Assembly (NCBI GenBank): GCA_051453625.1
Contig: JBOZIK010000001.1
Location: 130,856,504-130,878,447, forward strand
Source of the DNA: Welwitschia mirabilis
Lineage: Eukaryota; Gnetophyta; Gnetopsida; Welwitschiales
Length of the DNA: 21,944 bases
Direction of reading: 5' to 3'
The notes below the pieces were generated by a model. It was not told the origin of the DNA. It did not search any database and saw only the letters and a list, made by a program, of their open reading frames with translations. Both the position numbers and the translations under genes were made by a program. Numbering within the stretch: the stretch's first letter is position 1; each line of letters begins with the position of its first letter. Shown piece after piece: positions 1 to 9,098 of the stretch.

Positions 1-1210
1 ACGCATAAATCTTCACTAAGAATAAAAAGGGATTTTCATTAAAATTAATATCAAAATGTTTTATATAGTTTAGAAACTCTATTAATTAAAGCTTACAAAA
101 TGTGGGTTATAACAGCTTAAGCTCTCAGGATTGCTAGATTTCAAATAGTTCAAGTTTCTAAAGCTCCAAGGTAGAAGATCTCTAATATTTCAAAACTAAA
201 ATATCTTCCAAAAAATAAGACACAAGAGAAAAGAGATCCCATTTATAATGAGATGAAGGAATTCAAAAGATATTGGAGATTTCAAGGGACACATGCAAGA
301 CATTATTATCCTTTGGAAAAAGGTTAAGATTTCCTAACTCCTAATCATTACTTTTCCTGGCCACTGGGTACTTCTAATATTTCATCATAATAATAATATA
401 TGCTCATCATGTCAAAAATTAATTTTCTGATAAATAAATAATAGCCATGAAAAATATGTCTCTATCATCAATGCATGAGTTACATAATCCAACAAGTTCT
501 TGGCCTTTTTCAAAATAAGTATAAAGAAGATAAATCTTAATTACATGACATCTTTCTATTTTTTAGAAAAGACAAGGAATCATTTATATTTACTCCAATA
601 AGCCCTCCAAAGAAAAATGTTAAAATTCTAAAAATATCTCACTACTTGCAATTATTAAAAAAAGAATTATGATGAGGCATTTAGTAAGTAATTTTAATAG
701 AAACATCAAGATAAGATTTTGCTATATATAAATATTTGTCATAATGAATAAATGTTGACCACTAATAAAAGAAAATGCAACATCATAATTACGAGTGTTA
801 TTTTAGCTTCCACTGCTAAAATAAAATATTAAAATAAGCCAACATACTGCATCTTATTATAAATGTTCATATACTATACATGAATAGTTATAAAAGAAAT
901 ATAATAATATTTGTATAACCACTAATTTAGCCACTAGAGTATATTATTAAATAAACAAGAAAAACTACAAAATAATATTATTAATTATAGCAACTATAAA
1001 AAAATAAATTATTTAAAATAATAATAATTGCAACATAAGTTTTCACTACTAAAGTAAAGGATTGCATTTGAAATAATAATATGCTAATAAATAAAGAATT
1101 TAGTAATTAAATTAACTTACAAGGTCCCACTAGATAAAAAATATTTTTATGTAGTTTTTATTTAACTAATTGGGCTAAATCCTTAGATCTTTAAAAATCT
1201 AGACATGACA
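1..1210 (-). mobile_element. Partial 3' LTR of a Ty3/gypsy chromovirus-like element (copy A)
   Basis: Positions from about 118 to 1,210 match 9,652-10,828 in the same orientation over more than 1 kb, with small indels and many substitutions (by eye roughly 80-85% identical). The right edge reads, on the minus strand, TGTCATGTCTAG, a plausible LTR start. It directly follows a purine-rich tract (AAGAAGTGGAGAAA) and the broken chromodomain at 1,211-1,500, which is the expected order of pol end, polypurine tract and 3' LTR. The LTR continues out of the window on the left. Bases 1-117 do not align with the other copy and may be an insertion or diverged sequence. No reading frame here is credible. 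Confidence 0.72.
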
Positions 1211-1500
1211 TTTCTCCACTTCTTAAAATGTTTTGTTCTTGAAACTTGTAAAAGAAAGCTTAGGTCTCTACTATAATACATTTGTTTCATATACCCAATA
1301 GCTTCTACTTTTGTCTCTCTTAACTGTTGCACTTCATAAAGTTGAATTTATCTTCCTTTGAGAATAACTTTCTTTTAACCTAAAATTTTATTTGGTCAAA
1401 CTTCAAACGTACAATTTTATTGAATGTCCACTTTTTAACTATCTAACTATGGATAACTTAATTCTATCCTTGAAAGTTAAATCCACATCTAAAGAATTTA
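1211..1500 (-). pseudogene. Decayed C-terminal end of chromovirus pol (chromodomain remnant)
   Basis: Chromoviruses end their integrase with a chromodomain that targets insertion to chromatin. Read on the minus strand across frames, this stretch gives DVDLTFKDRIKLSIVR, then IQLYEVQQLRE, then EA-WVYETNV, then QVSRTKHFKK. These fall in the order of the family blocks 'DLTYEEKPVxILDR', 'IxLVKVxW', 'EEATWExExxM' and the C-terminal 'NSRTxxFKE' tail. The last block lies immediately before the LTR start, as in Tekay/Del elements. Several stops and frameshifts make it non-functional. The match rests on spaced short blocks, so the exact lineage is uncertain. Confidence 0.55.
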
Positions 1501-2475
1501 AAAATGAACAACTTAATATGATAAATACGATTTTGTTAGACAAATCTTCCTTCAATGCCACATAAATGGTTGAATAAGTTTAGAATGTTGTCCACAAACT
1601 TGTTAATCAATGATATTGATCATTGTGATAAGTACAAACTTGTTAATTAATGATATTGATCATCGTGACGTAGGAAGATCTTGTACAAACTTTGATCCAT
1701 TATAGAAGGCAAGAAAGGGGAAAAAACATTTTCTTCTGCACATACAAGCCCATCAGTTAAAGGGCAAAGTAGCTTATCTTATAACCAAGATCCTTCTAAG
1801 AATTCACACCCTAATAAGGGAAATTACATTACACTCTCAACATTTAAGGATTGAAACTAGAAAATCATCTAATATTCCAAAAAAAGCGCACATTTGTAGC
1901 CAATGTGCTAGAGGTGCTTTCAAAGATAAGGAACATGTCTTGGCTGCCCTACCATGACATGTCTAAGAAGCCCTTGGAATGTCATAATGCATGACCTATA
2001 TGAACTTTTTGAAATGCACTCTATAATTGTAGATCATTTTATTGAATCAATCTTGTATTTACATAAGATGTATCTTAGTTACATCCCCTAGATCCTTTGG
2101 GTTTTCAAACATTATACAAAACATCAGTTTCCTTTTCAGATTAAGAAATTTATCAAATTATTTGGTAAAATAAGCTCACTACAAAACAACAAAATAAGAA
2201 GCATACAAGTAAAGCAAACCAACTATAGATGATTGGTACACACTAGACAATATGTGAGGGCTTGCTCTTAGGAAGGATTTTGGAATTAAATAAGAACTTA
2301 CAAGAATAGTGGAAAAAAATTCCTTATGTAATAAACATAAATAAAATATATAATACTTAATACTGGATTGAATTGTACACCATAGTCCAGTGCATTGGAA
2401 GAAAGGTCCAAAAAAAACACAAAAGAAAGAAATTTTCAAGAGAAAAAGAGAAAGAGTATTCCTCTAGGATCTACT
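1501..2475. other. No recognisable gene; contains a 40-bp tandem duplication
   Basis: By position this should be integrase if the element is simple, but I could not recognise integrase blocks on the minus strand. The open frame on the minus strand at 2,179-2,439 is low-complexity and hydrophobic and matches nothing I know. A purine-rich, A-rich run occupies about 2,397-2,455. A tandem 40-bp duplication (1,594-1,673) is listed separately. Confidence 0.5.
1594..1673. repeat. Tandem duplication, 2 x 40 bp
   Basis: The 40-bp unit starting ACAAACTTGTTAAT occurs at 1,594-1,633 and again at 1,634-1,673 with only a few differences. A fragment of the same start (GTACAAACTTT) appears again near 1,683. 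The unit contains the palindrome-like core GATATTGATCAT. It looks like a recent local slippage or unequal-exchange duplication in otherwise unassigned sequence. Confidence 0.85.
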
Positions 2476-2800
2476 ATTGCTTCTTATGCTATTGGAAATG
2501 GATTGACAGAGTTAAAGAGAATAAATTGGTATCATAAATAGAAAATTTAATAAACTCCACACAAAGATACTTCAAAAATATATAGTAATATCCCAGAATA
2601 CAGATGAAAATGTTAAATAGTCATCCTACAAAGCTATGGTCACTAATACAAAAATTGCTTCATATGCAAATGAAAATAGAAGAATGGAGTTCAAGAGAAT
2701 AGACTAGTGATTCCATGCAAATACACTTCAAAAAGAGATAGAGATGTCCCAAAATACAATTGAGAACATTAAAATCCTAATCCTCCACAATTGTACCCAA
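2476..2800. repeat. Imperfect direct duplication, two units of about 155-178 bp
   Basis: The segment starting ATTGCTTCTTATGC at 2,476 resembles the segment starting ATTGCTTCATATGC at 2,654. Both continue through an AGAGAATA block, an ACACttCAAAgA block, a TCCCA(G/A)AATACA block and a final TcaTCCT or TAATCCT block. The first unit carries roughly 20 extra bases in the middle. No preserved reading frame spans both units. Confidence 0.65.
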
Positions 2801-4497
2801 TGATAAGGAGAGACCTAGCATTCTCCAATAGGTTGATCCTAATGAGGAAGACTACAATAAGTCGACCCTCGCATGAAAAATGTTCGAAAAAAAAAGAATG
2901 CCATTTCTTGATCTCATAATTCATTATCGCAACAATGTAAATTGAGAAATCAATACCGGAAATCTACCTATACAATAGAAGCATAAAAAGATGACGCACA
3001 TGTAATTTTGATAGAAAAACATAAGGTACATAACAAGTGTATGTCCCACATAAGTAGAACTGTAGTTTGTGAGAACAATTGACTATTATTAGTTTAATAT
3101 TATGACTAGGAAATATAGTAAGAGTTCCAAGACTGAAGAACACAATGCATTTTCAATAAAAGCATATAAATTTATAAGGGTCAATCCTGATGAAAAAATT
3201 GCAAAAGCAGTGCAACAGTTTCCATTTTTCCGACTCACCTGACATGTTTCATGTGATTTGTCGCTATGTTAAATCAACAGAAACAAAGAAGCTTTTGCAA
3301 AAACTATCAACATCACAAACGAATTCGTCAATAGAAACCGTGTATCTCCTGTATTGCAATGAAATACCTTTAAAAATTCTTGGTAACATAGTCTATGAAT
3401 CTATGATGTGAACAGCTGATTGCCTTATGTGTATTTATTGTAACTTAAAAGGCGAAATTCTACACACATGATATTTTATTATCGTTAGTGTAGATTGCAC
3501 GAGAATGAGAAGTTGTAAAATCTCCCTACAAAGTTCTTTTAAATAGAGTGAAAAGAAGCCTGGTTTGTCAAACAATAGATTCATTGTCCTATCGATGAAA
3601 GAAAGAGGTAACTTATAAAGACTCTCAAGGTAACCGGAAGAGCCAAGAAACTCAAGGCAAACAAATATAGCTATAAGCCTATAATTGAGCATACTTTGAT
3701 ATCTAATTTGCATGACTTCCAATAGTCATCGTTTTTGGATGGTTAAGCAACTGTAACGATTGAAGATATTACAGAAAGCAGCTTGTAATGAGCCCACTTA
3801 ACTTACAACTAGACATTCATTCATTTCAAACATAAAGTTTCTGCTGTTTTGTTTATGTCAAATATAATACTTTCACATTTTACTAAGACTAGTGGATGAA
3901 ACTTGAAACTCCTATTTTTAGGGTCTCATTTCTTCTTCTAAACGAAATGAACGCACAAAAAAAAGCAGTGTGACATTCCAATGGTGAACTGAAATAGAAA
4001 AGAGTATGCGAAAGTTATTACCTTAAGAAATTTCTGATCTAGGGAGAGTTGAGAGACAAGGGATCCATCATTGAAAGCTTGAGCATTTACAGAAACACTT
4101 CAAAATTGTTTGAAAGGTGAATAATGGGAGGAAGAAATATACGTATATGAACTATATAACCACAACCACTCCATTGACTGACGAAGGTGAAGCTGCAACC
4201 TTCTGGCACTGCAACAACGAAGCCTATGATCGAACATCAAAAAGATATTTATATATGGTGTTCTTGAAATTGCAAGATAAGTAGTGCTTTGGAGAAAACA
4301 AAAACATGAAAAGGATTGGATGTATTGGTTGATCATTTGAAAGTTTGTCTTAAAACCTAATGATATGGTGTAAATTTATCTTGGATAAGATAATCTTCAT
4401 ATTTAAGATTCATCAACATGGTTTCCTGTTGTAAAAATAAGTTAGACCTTCCATACCATTCCACATTAAAAATATTGGTAAATCCTTCTTCTAATCA
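2801..4497. other. Unassigned region with short coding-like stretches
   Basis: I do not recognise a gene here. On the plus strand about 3,140-3,235 reads as an open segment (SIKAYKFIRVNPDEKIAKAV and on to FPFFRLT). A frame shift leads into an overlapping open frame at 3,190-3,411. On the minus strand 3,435-3,722 is open for 95 codons and hydrophobic. At 4,020-4,096 the minus strand reads NAQAFNDGSLVSQLSLDQKF followed by a possible splice donor (AAG|GTAATA), so it could be a stray exon. None has a family match I can name. Composition is less AT-extreme than the retroelement parts. Confidence 0.35.
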
Positions 4498-4592
4498 AAA
4501 TGATTTTATTCATTGTTCTGCAAGGGAGAATGATTCTAATCATGATTCTCCAATCATCATTCTGCAAGAGAGAACAATGAGTGAATAAATGC
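4498..4592. repeat. Short inverted-repeat element (possible tiny MITE)
   Basis: The left arm, starting TTTATTCATTGTTCT near 4,505, is mirrored on the right by AGAACAATGAGTGAATAAAT ending at 4,590. The reverse complement of the right arm is ATTTATTCACTCATTGTTCT, so the arms pair over about 15 bp apart from a CT insertion. Inside, TTCTGCAAG(G/A)GAGAA is present twice as a direct repeat (4,516-4,530 and 4,560-4,574). The whole is about 95 bp and could fold as a long hairpin. I see no clear target-site duplication. Confidence 0.5.
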
Positions 4593-5886
4593 ACTTGTTG
4601 AAGTCTGCATTGCTTAAAGAATATTTATGAATTTTCATAAATTCTATTTCTTATTAGCAAAGCTCTGGAAGAAGTCTATAAGGATCAGAGCCAAACACTT
4701 AATGTTATTGTAATGCTTAATGTTCTTGTAATAAAAGTGCAAATGATTTAGACTGGTGGATCTTCCAATCATAGATGACATTGCAGCTTTCAGATTTTAC
4801 AGAGGTAGGCATTCTTGGCTGAACTGTACCAAGAGCCAGGCTATCTAGATACCCTACTTTGTATTTACCTACTTGTGAGCTCTGCAGACATATAATCAGT
4901 GCAAGGAAAAATTTTCCACTCAAGAAGAAAGCCCAATACATCCCAAAACAATTTAGGTTGTCATATCATATTGTAATAGGATTTCCCAAAGTTAGGTATT
5001 TTGCGTAGAAAATGGGCCAATTTGCTTTGCCAGATTGACTGCCAACATTCTTCTATCCAAATAGGTGTTATGCTGCTTTTCAAACTCACCAGCCTCTTTT
5101 CTATTTTGATTGTTTTGGTAAATGTGAAAGCAGATGAAGAAGTGAAACCTATGAAAGCTGATACTCCTCCTACTTTGAGGCGATCAATTTCAGGTATCTT
5201 TGATATTAGCACTAGGTTTGACATCAGTAGTTGTAGACAATTCTTGCCAAGCAGATATTGAAATTAGGAGTTTATTCCATCAAAGGTTTTGTTAAAGATT
5301 ATAGCAGTCAATAGTATTCATTGGAAACTAAGTGATCCCATAGAGCCTCTGTCTGAAGAAGAGTGTTTCACAAAGCAAGTAAAACAAAATTACAAAACAG
5401 GTATTCTTGAGAAGACTGAAGTTACAATTGTTGTCATCTTTTAATGAGGAAATTCCACAGTTCACTAGCAAAGATAAAGGAGATGCAGAATCAAAGGAAG
5501 GAGAGCAGAAAAATACAAAAGGAAAAATAAAAGAAAGGGATAGAAAGGAAAGACATTTTAGATAAGAAGCGATAGGGAAAAGAGCAGAAAATTAAACAAG
5601 TTTAGAAAGTAATGGCAGAGCAAAGGCGAGAACAAGTAGAAACCACACGGTTGTCAGTTGGAGAAACAGCTAGTCCATCTTAGACTGCAGATCTACAATT
5701 ACCTGGAGAAACGAGAACTGAAGCAAGAGACAAGTTTGGTATTTCTCCATTAGCAGGAGTTACTTCTAAATTAATTTCATTTTCATAGTTTGTAGAGCGA
5801 ATCTACAGGTACTTTCAGAGAAATGTTTTCACAGTTCTTCAACTTCTTTTTACCCCTTGAAAATTCACCTTGTATCAAGTTAAATG
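4593..5886. other. Unassigned, partly coding-like region
   Basis: No family is recognised. The minus strand is open for 74 codons at 4,717-4,941, beginning with a membrane-like stretch (MYWAFFLSGKFFLALIICL). The plus strand is open at 5,001-5,261 (86 codons) and includes a hydrophobic stretch followed by KADEEVKPMKADTPPTLRRS. Downstream, about 5,455-5,580 is rich in Lys, Glu and Asp codons on the plus strand, and about 5,680-5,760 reads LQLPGETRTEARDKFGISPL after a stop. These may be exons of one decayed plus-strand host gene, but splice sites and product are not established. Confidence 0.3.
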
Positions 5887-5894
5887 ATATCAAC
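5887..5894. repeat. Left target-site duplication of the hAT-like MITE
   Basis: ATATCAAC sits directly outside the left inverted repeat and is repeated exactly at 6,237-6,244 outside the right one. Confidence 0.75.
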
Positions 5895-6236
5895 CATAGT
5901 TAGATGGATTGGAGTGGATCGTGGAGCGTTTTTATCATTTGGAGATTCCAGATCGTGCATCGCTCTTAGATCGCTTTACAGATTCCGAAATCACAGGTTA
6001 GAACTTGAAAGCTGAATCAGTTTAGGAAAATTGCAAGTTTAAAAAACCGGTTTTGAGTGAAATTCAAGATTCGTTGGACTAAAACTATGGAGGGTTTTGT
6101 TTAAAAATAATTTTTTAATCTGTTTAATCCAGTTTTTGTACTAGAGCGCGCTCCGCGCACTACTCGGAGTGCTTTCTCTTGGAGCGCGATCTGGAATCGA
6201 GCGGATCGCAATTCCAATCCGCTCCATCTAACAATG
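5895..6236. mobile_element. Non-autonomous hAT-like MITE, 342 bp, with target-site duplication
   Basis: The left end CATAGTTAGATGG (5,895-5,907) and the reverse complement of the right end CATTGTTAGATGG (6,224-6,236) match at 12 of 13 positions. Subterminal blocks are also mirrored: GATTCCAGATCG on the left near 5,944 and its reverse complement near 6,187, plus the GGATTGGA and GAGCGG words. The 8-bp direct repeat ATATCAAC flanks the element exactly (5,887-5,894 and 6,237-6,244). Eight-base duplications and CA-type ends fit the hAT superfamily. The identity between flanks can be extended to 12 bp (AATGATATCAAC), so a Mutator-type 9-bp duplication is a less favoured alternative. There is no transposase inside, and a 10-bp palindrome GAGCGCGCTC lies at 6,144-6,153. 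Confidence 0.8.
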
Positions 6237-6244
6237 ATATCAAC
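6237..6244. repeat. Right target-site duplication of the hAT-like MITE
   Basis: ATATCAAC directly follows the right inverted repeat and is an exact copy of 5,887-5,894. Confidence 0.75.
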
Positions 6245-6437
6245 TGACTCTTTTATTAACCAATTGGAACTTTAAGGAAGAAACAATTGTTAAAAGATTT
6301 CACCGGCAAAACAACCCAGAAGAAGAAGAAGAAGTAACTGGAATCAATACACTATGGTAATCTTCCAAGATTGCACATTAAGAGATCAGCTTTTTGGGAG
6401 ACTAAGTGTCCGTTGGCTTCTGCAATGAAATGGGTCC

Positions 6438-6653
6438 GTGTTTGTCCAGGGAGATCACGTTAGCACCAAGAAATTAGGACACGGACAGAAAACAGATCCT
6501 TGGCAAAAACTGGAACGAGATAATCATTCATTGATCAGAATGATCATCGGAGCAAAACTCCTCAACATTCTAGAGGGCGTTTTCTGCATCAAGGATAATG
6601 CCTTTATCGCTCGTAAAATTGTTCGCATGAGAAAAATGAAAGCACTGAGATGA
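6438..6653 (+). other. Unrecognised coding-like open frame (71 codons)
   Basis: The frame opens with MFVQGDHVSTKKLGHGQKTD and ends in a very basic tail (KIVRMRKMKALR). Its base composition is closer to plant coding DNA than that of the flanking retroelements, and the open reading continues upstream of the ATG in the same region. The opposite strand is also fairly open, so the coding strand is not certain. I do not recognise the product. It may be one exon of a decayed host gene lying between the MITE and the phosphatase remnant. Nothing identifiable lies in 6,245-6,437 or 6,654-6,954 apart from a short (AGA)n run near 6,320. Confidence 0.3.
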
Positions 6654-6954
6654 AAAGGTCACCAAACCATTCAGAAGCTAAGAACTGTCAGATCCGAAAG
6701 CCAAATCTCAGCGATATGTTGGAATTGCTAAACTTCCTCTTAAAGAAAGAGCAACTACCAGAATTGGTCCAATGGCCTTTACAATGGAATTATAGTCGCA
6801 AAAATTAACCCAAGTTATTTTGCAGGTCACATTACAAAGCGATCCATAGAAAAATGACTGGTAACACTCATTTTTAGTTAAACAACGATAACCTTATGCC
6901 CTACTTTATTAAAAGGAATAAAAACAAAGATAAAAAACCCTAAAAAATTTAAGA

Positions 6955-7610
6955 AAATGACTTGTATCTCAGGCACTAGAGGATTTCGCGAGTAAGGTCA
7001 CTGCAACGGTGCTTGACTTACTCACGACGTGACTGGTGAAGCACTGACACAGGCGGTATCATTGGGGATGGTGTTCCACAGGCCATCGGTAGCCACAATC
7101 AAGAACTCATCACTATCAGCACATCTCAAGATCTACGCATAAAATACAAGACAAGCTTTAAGAAATGAATTTATACATAGTAAAAGTAAAAATGTTCTTA
7201 CTCGCCCGGGAAAACCGCCGACCGAATAATCACAAGAAGAATATAACAAAAAAGAATAACAGTAGGGTACAAATCTGTAGCCTAATATTTAACCTAACCC
7301 TATGAGGCAAAGCAATGGTGCTAGTAAGGGTTTGAGTAGAGATAAAACCCTAAACAGCTTCAAACCTTCATAATTTTATCCATTTTGTCCAAGAAGAAAA
7401 CTCAAGAGGCTACAGCCATGGCAAAAGAAGAAGAAAGACAGAAGTGAAAACGGGACCAGAGATTAGAAGACATGAACAATCTTCCGCATGATGTCAAAAG
7501 GACCAGGGATACAGATCTTAACCCACCAGGCCAGCATTCTCGCGATCCTCCATCTCGACGGCCGCTCAGCAGATCGCTCCTTAATTTTATGTTTCCATGC
7601 GTATTTTCAG
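6955..7610 (-). pseudogene. Broken type 2C protein phosphatase (PP2C) fragment
   Basis: PP2Cs are Mg/Mn-dependent Ser/Thr phosphatases; plant group A members act in abscisic acid signalling. On the minus strand three family blocks occur in the right order. Near 7,400-7,570, a CGR...RFHF block is followed by CHGCS, resembling the group A 'CGRRRDMED...FHFF...DGHGCSHVA'. Near 7,200-7,235 there is a degraded block compatible with GDSRAVL. At about 7,040-7,120 there is a clear DSDEFLIVATDGLWN followed by NDTAC, the C-terminal metal-binding 'DEFLIxATDGLWDVxSN' motif. A frameshift then leads to SSTVAVTLLAKSSSA, like the final helix. Stops, shifts and missing intervals rule out function. The last motif is strong; the first two are weaker inference. 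Confidence 0.6.
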
Positions 7611-8164
7611 CTTCTACCTTCAGCGCTAGTGCAAACAAAGGAAAATTTACCCTTTTCATTTTAAAGAAAAGGAGAAAATTTACCATCCTCCTGACATATT
7701 CTCTCTTCAGGAATCATAAGAAACTGCTATGTATGACGTGCCTTTCTGTGGTTCAAGGATTGTACATTTATAATTTTATTTATAATTTTTATTTAATTCC
7801 AGAGTCAAGTATCCGGGGCAGAGGGCAAATATTATAACCAAACATTAGGAAGTTAAAGAATTGGTATGAAGGAAGGGTATTATTAAGATGTTAAACAATG
7901 TTTTCACTGGTTAATATTTAGGTATATGATACTCAGAGGGACTCATAGTTTAATTAGTAGTTAAGACATTTTTAATTAGTGGATCTAGAAAGATAAAGCT
8001 CAAATGAAATAATGGTTCTCTCTAATTCGAATTACATGATAAATTAACTCTTGAGGTAGTTTTTTCTTTTATAGCCTTGATGTAAAGTCCAATAATTTTT
8101 ATCCAAATTTCCCCCACAAAAAAAAAAAAGCCAACTTAACAACAATTTTACTTGGTGAAATCGC
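7611..8164 (-). other. No gene; includes the probable untranslated leader next to the primer-binding site
   Basis: The part nearest 8,165 would be the 5' leader of the minus-strand LTR element, because it immediately follows the primer site in that orientation. It includes a poly-A run (8,117-8,129 on the plus strand). I find no gag reading frame to the left of it. Composition changes at about 7,700-7,850, where the CpG-richer phosphatase region gives way to AT-rich sequence. The exact join is not visible. Confidence 0.4.
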
Positions 8165-8183
8165 AACCTGGGCTTTGATACCA
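8165..8183 (-). other. Retrotransposon primer-binding site (tRNA-iMet type)
   Basis: The minus strand reads TGGTATCAAAGCCCAGGTT. TGGTATCAGAGC is the standard plant retrotransposon primer site complementary to initiator tRNA-Met, and the continuation CCCAGGTT is typical of Ty3/gypsy chromoviruses. Only one position in the 12-base core differs (A for G). It lies 3 to 10 bases from the end of LTR copy B, as expected for a minus-strand element whose 5' LTR is on the right. Confidence 0.75.
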
Positions 8184-8369
8184 AAACATAACATCCACAC
8201 TTTTAAGCTAAAAACTTCGAATAGAAGAATGAACACCTAAAGGGGAGGGGGGTTGTTAAGGTAGATAAAGAACTTATACAAGACAGAGCACCTTAGCAGA
8301 GCCCAGGGGGTGTCTATTGATTTATGTATACATATACACTCATGCATATATATTTTGATTTATATATAC

Positions 8370-8373
<4 letters not shown>

Positions 8374-8409
<36 letters not shown>
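8374..8409. repeat. (AC)n microsatellite, about 18 units
   Basis: An uninterrupted AC run of about 36 bp lies inside LTR copy B, preceded by AT-rich TATATA/CATATA sequence. Confidence 0.95.
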
Positions 8410-8411
<2 letters not shown>

Positions 8412-8787
8412 CATATAGATATAGCACTACAAATCTATTTTAGGTAAATGACTACAAAGTTTTTGGAGTAAAATGTTAACTATGAGACATTACATGATTA
8501 CAAGTTAAATAGTGAACAAATCACTCCAATTTAATATCTTTAAGTATAAGGTGGATAATCACTATTTCATTTTCACATGCCCTCCTTGGCAAGATAAATT
8601 AACTTTTATTGTGAATCATTTTAACACCTGTTTAACACAAAATAGTATGGAGTAAGAATTGTGAATCATCACAGACCCAGTATGGCCTAGGCAAGGTAAA
8701 GATAAGACATGAAGAAATACCTCAAATAATCAAGCGTTAGATTTTCATGGACATGGAAATGAGATTAACTAGTGTTATCACATAATT

Positions 8788-9098
8788 TATCGCCGCCTCA
8801 TTAAACGATCCGTGGTTTTATTTGCCCACTATTTTATATAGTAATCTATGAATCATCATTTCCACTACCTCATTCAGCAATCCATGGTTTTATTTTTATA
8901 GTTCTTTTTATATTTCCACTACCTTATTAGGTGATTTGTGAATTATCATTTTCACTACCTCATTCGATAGTCTGTGGCTTTTCCATATTCCACTATCTCA
9001 TTCGGTGATCTGTGAATTTATTCATCCCACTGTCTCATTCGACAATCTATGGGTTCTCAGATTTCACTGCCTCATTCGGTGATCTATGAATTTCTCAT
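8788..9098. repeat. Minisatellite: eight units of about 37 bp in two alternating subtypes
   Basis: The unit core is TTCCACTACCTCATTCGGTGATCTGTGAATT. Units start near 8,788, 8,824, 8,860, 8,914, 8,949, 8,988, 9,024 and 9,062. Spacing is 35-39 bp, except for one gap of 54 bp where the third unit carries extra T/A-rich sequence. Odd units read like CGAyAATCTATGGtTT and even units like GGTGATCTGTGAATT, so the array has a dimeric period of about 74 bp. It lies within LTR copy B. Copy A is cut by the window edge before this part, so conservation between the LTRs cannot be checked here. Confidence 0.85.

Noticed and set aside
2179-2439. 86-codon minus-strand hydrophobic frame
   Set aside because: Low-complexity AT-rich translation with no motif; chance openness is likely.
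7472-7837. 121-codon plus-strand open frame
   Set aside because: It overlaps the PP2C-like minus-strand blocks and ends in low-complexity Tyr/Phe/Asn residues. I see no family resemblance, although it is the longest gap-free frame in the window.
8788-9098. CRISPR-like array of about 37-bp repeats
   Set aside because: Units are directly adjacent with no unique spacers and alternate between two subtypes. It is a minisatellite in plant nuclear DNA, not a CRISPR array.
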